Shown here piece by piece: positions 26,491-34,658 of a stretch of DNA of 64,000 nucleotides. Within the stretch, counting starts at the first letter, position 1. Each line of letters opens with the position of its first letter. The position numbers and the translations under genes were made by a program. The DNA is from Caballeronia catudaia (lineage in GTDB: Bacteria > Pseudomonadota > Gammaproteobacteria > Burkholderiales > Burkholderiaceae), in assembly GCF_001544755.2 (NCBI RefSeq), contig NZ_FCOF02000003.1:186001-250000 (forward strand), in the 5' to 3' direction. Under the pieces are notes generated by a model. That model had not been told where the DNA came from. It ran no database searches and was given only the letters and a program-made list of their open reading frames with translations.

Positions 26491-27416
26491 GCGGCCTCCC
26501 GATAAACGAAGCGGATATAAAGACGCGACAGCACGATCGTCAGAATGAGCAGGATGATCGCCTGCGCGGACGCCATGCCCTGATCGAAGAGACGGAAGCC
26601 CACGCGCTGGATATAGACGCTGATGAACTCCGTCGCGGCGCCGGGGCCGCCGCGCGTCATCGTGAAGACGGCATCGAACATCTTGAGCATGTCGGCGGAA
26701 CGCAAGATGAGGATCGCGGTGAGGCCGGGCAACAGATAAGGCCGCTGCAAGTGCCAAAGGATCATGCTCCATTTGGGCGTTTCGAGGCGCGCGGCTTCCT
26801 CGGCTTCCTTCGGCACCATCGAAAGCCCTGCGAGCAGAATCAGCGCGCAGAACGGCGTCCACTGCCAGATATCCATGATCATCACGGACACGAACGCGAG
26901 CGTCGGGTCCGCGAGCCAGTCTTGCGGCGGCATGCCGAGCAAGCCCGTCAGATAGTTGGCCACGCCGAATTGCCGGTTGAAGATCAGGCGGCCGATGAGA
27001 CCCACGACCGCATAAGTCGTCGCCATCGGAATGACGAGACTCACGCGCGCCGCCGCGCGCATCCACGGCAATTCCGTGCGATGAAGCAGCAGCGCGGCGA
27101 ACAGGCCGAGCGCCACTTCGATCGGCAACGTGAGGCACAGGAACAGCGCGGTGCGTCCGAGCGCTTCCCAGAAGGTCGGATCGGTGAGCGTCGCGATGTA
27201 GTTGTCGACGCCGATGAACGGCGTGCCCGAGCCCAGATCGGCGAGCTTGTATTGATGAAACGAGTTATAGAGCGCGAGCAGCAGCGGATAGATGCCGATG
27301 ATCGCGAGCGCGGCGATCGCCGGAATCAGGAACCAGAAGGCGGGCGAACGCGGCAGGATGCCGAAGTAGCGCGTGGGCTTGCGCGGTCCTCGCGCGTGCA
27401 TTGCGGGTGATGCCAT
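26487..27416 (-). CDS. Sugar ABC transporter permease (MalF-like)
   Basis: This 309-residue permease has six predicted membrane segments and the EAA motif EAEEAARLETPKWSMILWHL, typical of the MalF side of CUT1 importers. It starts at ATG 27416, which has AGGAGG seven bases upstream. It is located between the binding-protein gene (34 bases upstream) and the MalG-like gene (overlap of four bases). The companion ATPase is encoded divergently at 28995. Polyol import is inferred from the dehydrogenases in the same operon. Confidence 0.92.
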   Translation of the reverse strand: MASPAMHARGPRKPTRYFGILPRSPAFWFLIPAIAALAIIGIYPLLLALYNSFHQYKLADLGSGTPFIGVDNYIATLTDPTFWEALGRTALFLCLTLPIEVALGLFAALLLHRTELPWMRAAARVSLVIPMATTYAVVGLIGRLIFNRQFGVANYLTGLLGMPPQDWLADPTLAFVSVMIMDIWQWTPFCALILLAGLSMVPKEAEEAARLETPKWSMILWHLQRPYLLPGLTAILILRSADMLKMFDAVFTMTRGGPGAATEFISVYIQRVGFRLFDQGMASAQAIILLILTIVLSRLYIRFVYREAA

Positions 27417-27450
27417 TCGATCGCCTCCTGTTTCCTTTATGACGGACGTG

Positions 27451-28821
27451 TTACTTCAGCAGAGGCTTCTTGCCGTCGTAATAGCCCGCTTTCTTCAGGA
27501 TGTCCTCGGTCTTCTGACCGATGGTCTGCGCGCCCTCCTTCACCGTCACCTGGCCGAGCATCATCTTGCTGCCCCATTCGCCGATGACTTCCGACACCGC
27601 CGGCCATTCCGGGAAGCGCGGCCGATAATCCGGCACGCCGCCCTGCCACGATTCGACCATCGGCTTCACGAACGGATACTTGTCCTGCACGGCCTTGTCC
27701 TCGTACACCGCCGTGCGCGCCGGCACGCCGCCCGCTTCGAGATACGGCTTCGCCATCGCTTCGGATGTGATCCATTGAATGAAGAGCCACGATGCGGCCT
27801 GCTTCTTCGCGTTCGACTTCGCATTCACCGCGAGCGAGAAGCCGCCGAGCGCGGGCTTCAGACCGGCGGGGCCTTTCGGCTCGGTGGTGATCGCGAGACA
27901 GTTGCCAAGCTTCGATTTGCTCGGATCGGTGAGCGTCGGATAGAACGCGGACCATTCGGTGATCATCGCGACCTGGCCCTGCGCGAGCGCATTCACCGCT
28001 TCGGCGTGGTCGAAATCGACGATGCCCGGCGGCATGTACTTCATCAGCTTCTGCCGGTATTCGAGGCCTGCCTGCGATTGCGGCGACATCAGGTTCGACT
28101 TGAACTTCGCATCGAGCAGCGAGCCGCCGTTGGGCCATAGCACGCGCATGAAGCTATCCGCCGATTGCGTCTCGCCGCGTCGCGACTGCAACGCGAACGC
28201 GAACTTGTCGCCCTTTGTGAGCTTCGGCGCGTAGGTGTTGAGCAGTTCGTCCCAGGTCTTCGGCGGCTGGTCGAAGCCCGCGTCCTTCAACATGCACTTG
28301 TTGTAGAACATGAGGCCCGAGTAGTTATCGAACGGCAGGCCGTAGGTGACCTTGTCCCACGTGCCGAACGAATCGAGCAGGATCGGGAAAAAGCCCTTCA
28401 GATTGAGATTCGGGTCCGCGAGCTTGGGATCGTCGGTGAACTTCTTGATCGGCACGAGCCACTTGTTGCTCGCGAATTCGCCGATCCACACGACATCGAC
28501 GAGCACGATGTCCTGGTCACCGCCGCCGACGAAGTTCAGCACTTCCTTCTCGCGCGTGTTCTCGTACGGAATCACTTCCCAGCGCACCTTGATGCCCGTC
28601 TCTTTCTCGAACTGCGGAATGAGTTGCTGCGCGGCCTTGTAGCCGGGACGATCGAGAAATACGGCCTTGATCGTGGTGCCCGAATACGGCTGCGCCGCTT
28701 CCTTCAGCGTCCAGGCCTGGGCGTTCGATGCGGCGAAGGCCGCGCTTGCCGCCAATAGCACGGCTGCCGCGACGTGTTTGATCGGGCCGAGTTGCCGGGC
28801 CGGGATGAAGCGCTTCTTCAT
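27451..28821 (-). CDS. Extracellular polyol/sugar-binding protein of an ABC transporter
   Basis: This 456-residue periplasmic protein has an N-terminal signal peptide (Lys/Arg-rich start, then [13 protein letters not shown], with cleavage probably after NAQA). The mature part belongs to family 1 solute-binding proteins ([60 protein letters not shown]). It is the first gene of the polyol operon; ATG at 28821 has AAGGAGA six bases before it. An in-frame extension to 28980 would run through the promoter region and is rejected. The substrate is inferred to be a polyol. Confidence 0.92.
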   Translation of the reverse strand: MKKRFIPARQLGPIKHVAAAVLLAASAAFAASNAQAWTLKEAAQPYSGTTIKAVFLDRPGYKAAQQLIPQFEKETGIKVRWEVIPYENTREKEVLNFVGGGDQDIVLVDVVWIGEFASNKWLVPIKKFTDDPKLADPNLNLKGFFPILLDSFGTWDKVTYGLPFDNYSGLMFYNKCMLKDAGFDQPPKTWDELLNTYAPKLTKGDKFAFALQSRRGETQSADSFMRVLWPNGGSLLDAKFKSNLMSPQSQAGLEYRQKLMKYMPPGIVDFDHAEAVNALAQGQVAMITEWSAFYPTLTDPSKSKLGNCLAITTEPKGPAGLKPALGGFSLAVNAKSNAKKQAASWLFIQWITSEAMAKPYLEAGGVPARTAVYEDKAVQDKYPFVKPMVESWQGGVPDYRPRFPEWPAVSEVIGEWGSKMMLGQVTVKEGAQTIGQKTEDILKKAGYYDGKKPLLK

Positions 28822-28890
28822 GCCTGTCTCCTTGGTTTTTTTCGAGCGGGTGTGACTTGCGGATTCGTCCTGCGCCTTGCCTCGTTTCAC

Positions 28891-28915
28891 TTGTAATTTC
28901 GGTTTTACAATTGTA
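28891..28915. promoter_or_regulatory. Candidate operator between the divergent polyol transport genes
   Basis: TTGTAA at 28891-28896 and TTACAA at 28905-28910 form an inverted repeat. The second half overlaps a perfect 10-bp palindrome, TACAATTGTA, at 28906-28915. The site is AT-rich, unlike the surroundings, and lies between the binding-protein start (28821, minus) and the ATPase start (28995, plus). The locus encodes a SorC regulator, so this is the best candidate operator. Binding is inference. Confidence 0.5.
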
Positions 28916-28994
28916 TATTTTGGCGCGAACAGGTTGTCAAGAACAAATTCGACGATGCATCCGATGCTGCGCAGCAGCACAAGGAGACAACGTA

Positions 28995-30116
28995 ATGAGC
29001 GCAGTTCACTTGCAGCAGATCCGCAAAGCGTTTGCAGGCGTCGACGTGCTGAAGGGCGTCGACATCGAAGTGACCGATCGGGAGTTCATGGTGTTCGTCG
29101 GTCCTTCGGGATGCGGAAAATCCACTTTGCTGCGCACCATCGCCGGACTCGAGCGCAGCGATTCGGGGCAAGTGCTGATCGGCGGCGAAGACGTCACGGA
29201 CCTCGAACCGTCGCAGCGCGGCGTCGCGATGGTGTTTCAGTCGTATGCGCTCTATCCGCACATGTCGGTGTACGAAAACATCGCGTTCGGGCTGCGCATG
29301 CTGAAGCTGCCGGAAGCGCAGATCAAGGAGCGCGTGCATCGCGCGGCGGAGATATTGCAGATCGGTCAGTTGCTCGAACGGCGTCCGCGCGCGCTCTCCG
29401 GCGGGCAACGTCAGCGCGTCGCAATAGGCCGTTCGATCGTGCGCGAGCCGAAGGTCTTTCTCTTCGACGAACCGCTCTCCAATCTCGATGCCGCATTGCG
29501 CGTGCAGATGCGTCTCGAGCTCATCAAGCTGCACAAGCAACTCAACGCGACGATGATCTACGTCACGCACGACCAGACCGAAGCGATGACGATGGCCGAT
29601 CGCATCGTCGTGCTGAATCATGGGCGCGTCGAGCAGATCGGGTCGCCGCTCGAGTTGTATCGCACGCCGCACAATCGGTTCGTCGCGGGTTTCATCGGCT
29701 CGCCAAAGATGAACTTCATGGATGTGCGCGTGATGCGCGTCGATGCCGCGGGCGTCACCATCGAGCTGCCCGGCGGCGATTCGCTCACGCTGCCGTTCGC
29801 GGCGTCGTCGGTGAAAGCGGGCGAGATGCTCACGCTCGGCATCCGGCCCGAGCATTTCATCGAGGCGTGCGGCGGCGATATCGACAGCGGTCTCACCGGC
29901 GAAGTCATGGTGATCGAGCATCTCGGCGGCGAAACGCTATTGCATGTCCGTCTGCCGAACGAACTCGTGATTCAGGTGAAGGGGTCGGGCGAATCGACGG
30001 CGGTCGAAGGCCAGCGCCTCAACGCGGGCTTCAGCATTCGTCATGTGCATCTGTTTCGCGAGGACGGCAGCGCGCTCGAACGCATGCGGCCCGTTGCCGA
30101 AACCGCGACCGCGTGA
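28995..30116 (+). CDS. ABC transporter ATPase (UgpC/MsmK/MalK-like)
   Basis: This 373-residue ATPase has Walker A in [14 protein letters not shown], a Q-loop at [11 protein letters not shown], signature [13 protein letters not shown], Walker [12 protein letters not shown] and the switch His in [16 protein letters not shown]. The C-terminal region (about 240-373) is the OB-type regulatory domain of MalK-like proteins (GIRPEHF near residue 280). It energises the two permeases encoded on the opposite strand. It is transcribed divergently from the rest of the locus, so both arms share one control region. ATG at 28995 has AAGGAG eight bases upstream. Confidence 0.94.
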   Translation: MSAVHLQQIRKAFAGVDVLKGVDIEVTDREFMVFVGPSGCGKSTLLRTIAGLERSDSGQVLIGGEDVTDLEPSQRGVAMVFQSYALYPHMSVYENIAFGLRMLKLPEAQIKERVHRAAEILQIGQLLERRPRALSGGQRQRVAIGRSIVREPKVFLFDEPLSNLDAALRVQMRLELIKLHKQLNATMIYVTHDQTEAMTMADRIVVLNHGRVEQIGSPLELYRTPHNRFVAGFIGSPKMNFMDVRVMRVDAAGVTIELPGGDSLTLPFAASSVKAGEMLTLGIRPEHFIEACGGDIDSGLTGEVMVIEHLGGETLLHVRLPNELVIQVKGSGESTAVEGQRLNAGFSIRHVHLFREDGSALERMRPVAETATA

Positions 30117-30451
30117 ATGACGTAACGCAGGTACTTGTTATCGCAAGCCGCATACGCGCGCACTAGTCGGGATTACAAAAGTTCCAGAAAGCATCGGCCA
30201 AAACTGCAAAACTGCAAAACGGTCGGCCGATGCGCGCTTCGGCTTGTGTGCGCCACGCCACATAATTCGCGACGCATCGCGGATCGGGCGGGCAACGCGA
30301 CGGCTCCCGCAGCGGCAACCGTGACAGTTGCAACCGCGCGCAAACGTTTCCCGCTCCATAGCCCTTTCTTATGCGGATGCGCCTATTGGCGTCGCCTCTG
30401 GCATGAGTCGTGCGACCGCTTGCACGACCCACTGGGAGGGATGGTTAGAGC
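30117..30451. other. Intergenic region with inverted repeat before the EAL gene
   Basis: These 335 bases contain no gene. A 9-bp inverted repeat (GCATCGGCC at 30191-30199, GGCCGATGC at 30225-30233) flanks a loop carrying AAAACTGC in tandem. It may end the ATPase transcript, but no T-run follows. The EAL promoter should lie downstream of it. Confidence 0.5.
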
Positions 30452-31336
30452 ATGAAAAGAACGACACACGGCTCGCACATCACGAAGGCCGCGCCGAACT
30501 CGAATCATGCATTCAGGCATCGCGTGCTCGAAGGCCTCAGGGCCGGAGAATTCTGCATCGCCTATCAGGGAATCTACCGAGTCGGAAGCGGCGAGCTCGC
30601 GCAGATGGAAGCGCTCATTCGCTGGCGTCACCCGGAGCACGGCGTCATGTTGCCGGGCGCTTTCAGCGATGCGTTCAAGGACGCCGAAATCATGCGCGAA
30701 TTTACATGGTTCGTGCTGGACGGGGTCGCGTCGGAAATGGCGGCGTGGCGCGCGCGCGGCGGCGCGCATTATTCGGTTGCGGTGAACGTGCCGCCATCCG
30801 TGGCGGCGCTATCCGGCTTCGCCGAGCGCATGGAAGCGATCTGCCGTTCGCATGGCGTCACACCGGATGGCATCGAGCTCGAATTGCTGGAAAGTGAGGA
30901 CCTGGCGCGCATGCCGTCCATGCCGAAGGTCGTGCGGCGCCTCAGGAACAAGGGCGTGAGCGTGGCGATGGACGACTTCGGCACCGGCTATTCGTGTCTC
31001 GCCGCGCTCGGGCCGATCGACTTCGGCACCGTGAAGATCGCGAAGGAGCTGCTTTCCGCAGCGCCGCGCTGCCCGAACGCGTGCCTGATCTTCTCGTCGG
31101 TGCTCACGCTGCTGACGCGCCTGGACGTGGCGATCGTCGTCGAGGGCGTGGAGACGGCTGCGCAGGCGCAGTGGATCGCGCAGTGGCCGCATGTGCTCGC
31201 GCAGGGCTTCTTTCTCGCGCGGCCCGCGTTCGGCATCGACAATGTGCCCGGCGCGCATCTTGCAACTGCGGTAACGCAACGCAGGCCAGCGCGCCGCGAA
31301 GTACCGCACAGCATTCGGCTCGCCGATGCGGCATGA
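30452..31336 (+). CDS. EAL-domain protein (c-di-GMP phosphodiesterase-like)
   Basis: This 294-residue protein is essentially a lone EAL domain without sensory or membrane parts. Recognisable motifs are MEALIRWRHPEHG (EAL Glu), SVAVNVPPSV (Asn), ELELLESEDL (Glu), MDDFGTGYS (Asp pair) and VEGVETAAQAQW (Glu). The usual KID motif reads VKIAKELL, with the Asp replaced by Ala. Metal-binding residues are present, so hydrolysis of c-di-GMP is possible but not certain. No GGDEF partner is adjacent. A Rho-independent terminator follows the gene by about 45 bases. Confidence 0.88.
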   Translation: MKRTTHGSHITKAAPNSNHAFRHRVLEGLRAGEFCIAYQGIYRVGSGELAQMEALIRWRHPEHGVMLPGAFSDAFKDAEIMREFTWFVLDGVASEMAAWRARGGAHYSVAVNVPPSVAALSGFAERMEAICRSHGVTPDGIELELLESEDLARMPSMPKVVRRLRNKGVSVAMDDFGTGYSCLAALGPIDFGTVKIAKELLSAAPRCPNACLIFSSVLTLLTRLDVAIVVEGVETAAQAQWIAQWPHVLAQGFFLARPAFGIDNVPGAHLATAVTQRRPARREVPHSIRLADAA

Positions 31337-31379
31337 AGGATCGACAGGATTCTGGCAGCCCTCGTAAGCCGGAATTTCG

Positions 31380-31409
31380 CCGGCGCCTGTCGTGCGCCGG
31401 TGTTTTTTT
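31380..31409 (+). terminator. Rho-independent terminator after the EAL gene
   Basis: CCGGCGC and GCGCCGG pair around a 7-base loop, followed by TGTTTTTTT. It lies 44 bases after the EAL stop in the convergent gap before the M60 peptidase gene. Confidence 0.8.
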
Positions 31410-31454
31410 GCGTAAGCCAGCGCCAACGCTCATACCTCGCCGCCGTCGCGCGCC

Positions 31455-33362
31455 TCAAATCCGCATCCGCGACAAATCCACCGACGGCGTCTTCAGCTTC
31501 AACTCCGCGATCGCCGCGCGCGTCGCCGTCTCGATCGGCAAGCCCCATCGAGAGAAGAATTCGGTGAGATCGAGATGCGCCGCGATGCACGCGCGCAGCA
31601 CGAATGTCTGCACTTCGTTCCGATCGCCGCCCTCTGCCTCCGTCAGCGGATGCAGCCGATACAACTTGTGCAGCCGCGCATAGAACCCGTCGCCGAGCGC
31701 GCGGCGCAACTGCTCGTACATCACGAGCCTGATCCAGAGCGCTTCGGACGGCACGGGAAACGACGCATCATCGAGAAAATTACGTGACGGCTGCGCGAGA
31801 TACAGCGTCGCGAGGTCGAGCCGGTTCTTCCTGCCGCGCGTATCGGCAACCTGCAGCAGCGGCGAGGTCATCGGCGTGCCCAGGCGCTGAAGCGCATGCA
31901 GCGAATAGATGTTGACCGTCGTCTCCGTGACGCCCGGCCAGGTCCAGTCCCATTGCTGATACATATGGCCGAGCTCGTGCCACACCCCCCAGTCGTCGGC
32001 CTTCGCGGGCTTGAGCAAGGTTTCGGCCGCGCTGTTCAACGGCAGGCCGATCATGTAGTACGTCGCGTACAGATACGCGTCCTGCAACTCCGCGTGCGTC
32101 GAAATGGCGTCCTGTACGAAATGGACGCGCAATGGCGACGGCGTGTCGAGCGCGCTCGATCCGTCCAGCCCGGCTACTTCGTCGTGATAGCCCATGATCC
32201 GCTCGACATACCCGAGCAGCATGGCCGGGTCCGCGGCGCCCGACTTGTCGTACATCGTGCGCGCGACGGTGAACATCGTCCGCCGGCCGACCATCTCGAT
32301 GAGCGGCGCATCCGCGTAACGTTGCAGCATCGCGCGCCATTCGCCGGGCGTCGTCGTGCCTTCGATATAGAACGGCGCCGGCCGCCCGCCTTCGCGCACG
32401 GAAACATCGATCGACCTGCGCGGCCGCTCGTTGAATCCGCTATCGATATATTCGAAGTAGAGCAAGCCATCGCGCGACGCGATGAACTCGTTGCGCCCTT
32501 CCGTCGCGAGAATCATCTGCGGATCGCCCGCGGGCTGACGTTTGTAAAAGCCGTTCTTGTTGCCGACCATGATGACGAGACCATCGGGGCCGTCGTCGGC
32601 GAGACCGCTCACGTCGATCACCACGGACTCGCCCTTCGACACATAAAGCCCGGACGGATGATAGTCGGTCCAGCGAAAGCCGCGCAGCCGGTCGGCCTCG
32701 ATCGCATCCGGTGCGAACGCGCTCAGGTGATAGCGCCTGTTCACGTTGTCGTAAGTCGAGCGCGCGGCCGCATCGAGCGGGCGGTACGCGTGATCGGCTC
32801 CGCCGTTCTGGACCTCGTACAGACGCCACTGCCCAGCCTGCGCGTTCACTTCGACGAACGCGCCATCGCGCAGCGCATGATGCTCGATGGCGAGACCGGT
32901 TTTCGTGCCGGTTGCGGCGATGGTCACCGCGTTCGCATCGGTTTCGATACTCCAGTTCTGCCGCGCTTCACCTGATTCCTCTTCGAGATCCACGCGCGCG
33001 CCGAGCGTCACGTATCGTCCGTGGAGCTTCGAAAAGAGGCGAAAGCCGCTGCCTTCTTTGACCACGGTCCAGATCTGGCTCGCGGCGAGCTCGGGCGTCC
33101 ATCCGGATTGCACGAGCGCGATCGTGCCGTCGCCTTGCACTTGCGCGGTCAGGGCCTTGAACGATGCATTCGAGACGATATAGAACTCGCCTTCGCCGAC
33201 TTTCGCGCCGGCGCCATAGGGCACCTGCATCGCACCGGGCGTCGATGCGAAGCGCGAGATGCGCACCGCATCGTGCGGATAGAACGACATGGGCGCGTAG
33301 TAGCGCGACGCGGCGTGCGCGCCGCACAACACGAACATCAACAGCCATGACAGCCAGCGCAT
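31455..33362 (-). CDS. Secreted M60-family metallopeptidase
   Basis: This 635-residue protein has an N-terminal signal peptide (MRWLSWLLMFVLCGAHAAS). Residues about 40-190 resemble a carbohydrate-binding beta-trefoil-like segment with repeated aromatic/Gly motifs (EFYIVSNASFKAL, FRLFSKLHGRYVTLG). The C-terminal half matches M60/enhancin-like peptidases, with the zinc site HELGHMYQQWDW around residue 462 and a following Glu in GVTETTVNIYS. M60 enzymes cleave mucin-type O-glycosylated proteins. GGGAGGG upstream supports ATG at 33362. It is a single gene, convergent with the EAL gene. Export to the periplasm or outside is inferred from the signal; the natural target is unknown. Confidence 0.88.
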   Translation of the reverse strand: MRWLSWLLMFVLCGAHAASRYYAPMSFYPHDAVRISRFASTPGAMQVPYGAGAKVGEGEFYIVSNASFKALTAQVQGDGTIALVQSGWTPELAASQIWTVVKEGSGFRLFSKLHGRYVTLGARVDLEEESGEARQNWSIETDANAVTIAATGTKTGLAIEHHALRDGAFVEVNAQAGQWRLYEVQNGGADHAYRPLDAAARSTYDNVNRRYHLSAFAPDAIEADRLRGFRWTDYHPSGLYVSKGESVVIDVSGLADDGPDGLVIMVGNKNGFYKRQPAGDPQMILATEGRNEFIASRDGLLYFEYIDSGFNERPRRSIDVSVREGGRPAPFYIEGTTTPGEWRAMLQRYADAPLIEMVGRRTMFTVARTMYDKSGAADPAMLLGYVERIMGYHDEVAGLDGSSALDTPSPLRVHFVQDAISTHAELQDAYLYATYYMIGLPLNSAAETLLKPAKADDWGVWHELGHMYQQWDWTWPGVTETTVNIYSLHALQRLGTPMTSPLLQVADTRGRKNRLDLATLYLAQPSRNFLDDASFPVPSEALWIRLVMYEQLRRALGDGFYARLHKLYRLHPLTEAEGGDRNEVQTFVLRACIAAHLDLTEFFSRWGLPIETATRAAIAELKLKTPSVDLSRMRI

Positions 33363-33632
33363 GCTCGCCCTCCCGTTGCTCTTGTCGTCGTCAGCCGTTC
33401 GTGTCGAGCGCACGGCGTATGTGATGACAGTACGGCAACTCGCGCGGCGCGTCGAGTTTTGGGACAGCCAGCGCAGCAGGCTCCCGTCTCAGCAAGTCGA
33501 CTGGGGGAAAGGGATTCCGGCGAAGGACGTGGGCGATGGATACGCTCAGGAACGCGCCGCGCGGTACGCAAATCGACGCGACCTCGTCATATCGACTGGT
33601 TCGAGGCGCGGACATCGGGTCCGCGCCGCACG

Positions 33633-33938
33633 TCAGGGCGCCGACGCGGGCGCCGGCTTCCCGGCCTTCTGCGCGTTGATCTTCGACTGCGCGTTCTGCA
33701 GATTTTGCGGATAGTCGGTCTGCTCGCCGGCCGGGTTGTAGCCGTTCTTTTCCAGTTCCTTCAACTCGGCGTTCTTCTTCGCGCGCGCCGCCTTGCGCTC
33801 GGCCTTCTTGATCTGCTTCGGCGTGGAGGCGGGTGTCGCTGCCGGGGCGGCCGTGTCCTGCGCCTGCGCGACGGGCGCGGCGACGAGCGCGGCGACTGAC
33901 ATGGCGACGATGGCCAACGGTGCGGTGCGTTTGTTCAT
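33633..33938 (-). CDS. DUF4148 small exported protein
   Basis: This 101-residue protein has a signal peptide (AIVAMSVAALVAAPVAQAQ) and a C-terminal DUF4148 motif: AELKELEKNGYNPAGEQTDY followed by PQNLQNAQSKINAQK. The middle is a Lys/Ala-rich helix (KQIKKAERKAARAKKNAE). DUF4148 proteins are abundant in Burkholderia relatives, periplasmic and uncharacterised. GGAGAAG nine bases upstream supports the start. Confidence 0.85.
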   Translation of the reverse strand: MNKRTAPLAIVAMSVAALVAAPVAQAQDTAAPAATPASTPKQIKKAERKAARAKKNAELKELEKNGYNPAGEQTDYPQNLQNAQSKINAQKAGKPAPASAP

Positions 33939-34070
33939 GATCGATCTTCTCCGGATGGATGGCGACAGTTGACAAGGACGCTTGCGGGAATCGCGTGAGT
34001 AATCTGCGATCCACGCGCGGCACGTTAGCACGGCCCGCGCGATCCGTCAGCGAACGATTTCCCGCCCGCT

Positions 34071-34514
34071 TCAGCGATCGACGATGCGGCTCAGATTGCC
34101 GCGCACGCGTTGCAGCAGCGCGATCAACTGTTCGCTTTCCTGGCGGCTGAAACCGGCGAGCGCCTCCGACGTGATCTCGTCGCCGACGCGCCGCGCGCGG
34201 TCCAGCGCCTTTTCCGCCTTCGCGGTCATGCGGACCTGACGCTCTCGGCGGTCGTCGGGATTGAGGCGCCGCTCGATCCAGCCGCCCTCTTCCATGCGGT
34301 CGAGCAACCGTCCGGCGGAGATCGGCGCGACTTCGAGCAGGCCCGCGAGCCGCGCCTGATTGACCTCGCCGTAATGCGAGAGATACGCGAGCACGCGGCA
34401 CTGCGCGCGCGTGAGATTGAGCGACGACTTCGCCAAGACGTCGAAACGATTGCCGCACAGGCGGTCCACGTCCGCGACCAGGAAGCCGAAGCGTTTGTCG
34501 AGTTGGGTTTCCAT
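34071..34514 (-). CDS. MarR-family transcriptional regulator
   Basis: This 147-residue winged-helix regulator has LTRAQCRVLAYLSHYGEVNQ, then ARLAGLLEVAPISAGRLLDRM (recognition helix) and the wing DDRRERQVRMTAKAEKALDR. It is divergent from a DHA2 drug-efflux gene, with an ATAAGC-GT-GCTTAT operator in the 144 bases between them. Repression of itself and the pump, relieved by a small aromatic ligand, is the expected scheme. The start at 34514 gives the standard length; longer in-frame extension passes into the pump gene and is spurious. Confidence 0.92.
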   Translation of the reverse strand: METQLDKRFGFLVADVDRLCGNRFDVLAKSSLNLTRAQCRVLAYLSHYGEVNQARLAGLLEVAPISAGRLLDRMEEGGWIERRLNPDDRRERQVRMTAKAEKALDRARRVGDEITSEALAGFSRQESEQLIALLQRVRGNLSRIVDR

Positions 34515-34602
34515 CGCGCGATTATAGGTAAGAGCTTTGGATGCGTGCACCGGCACGGACCCCGTACTTGACCGCATTGCGCCGCATCGAGCATCCCCTA
34601 TA

Positions 34603-34616
34603 ATAAGCGTGCTTAT
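34603..34616. promoter_or_regulatory. Candidate MarR operator (ATAAGC-GT-GCTTAT)
   Basis: A 6-bp inverted repeat with a two-base spacer lies between the divergent MarR and DHA2 genes, 43 bases before the pump start. A related ACTTATAA follows at 34626-34633. The size and position match MarR binding sites; binding is inference. Confidence 0.6.
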
Positions 34617-34658
34617 CATCACCCTACTTATAAAATCCGCTTGCGGGCGGCCGCCTCC

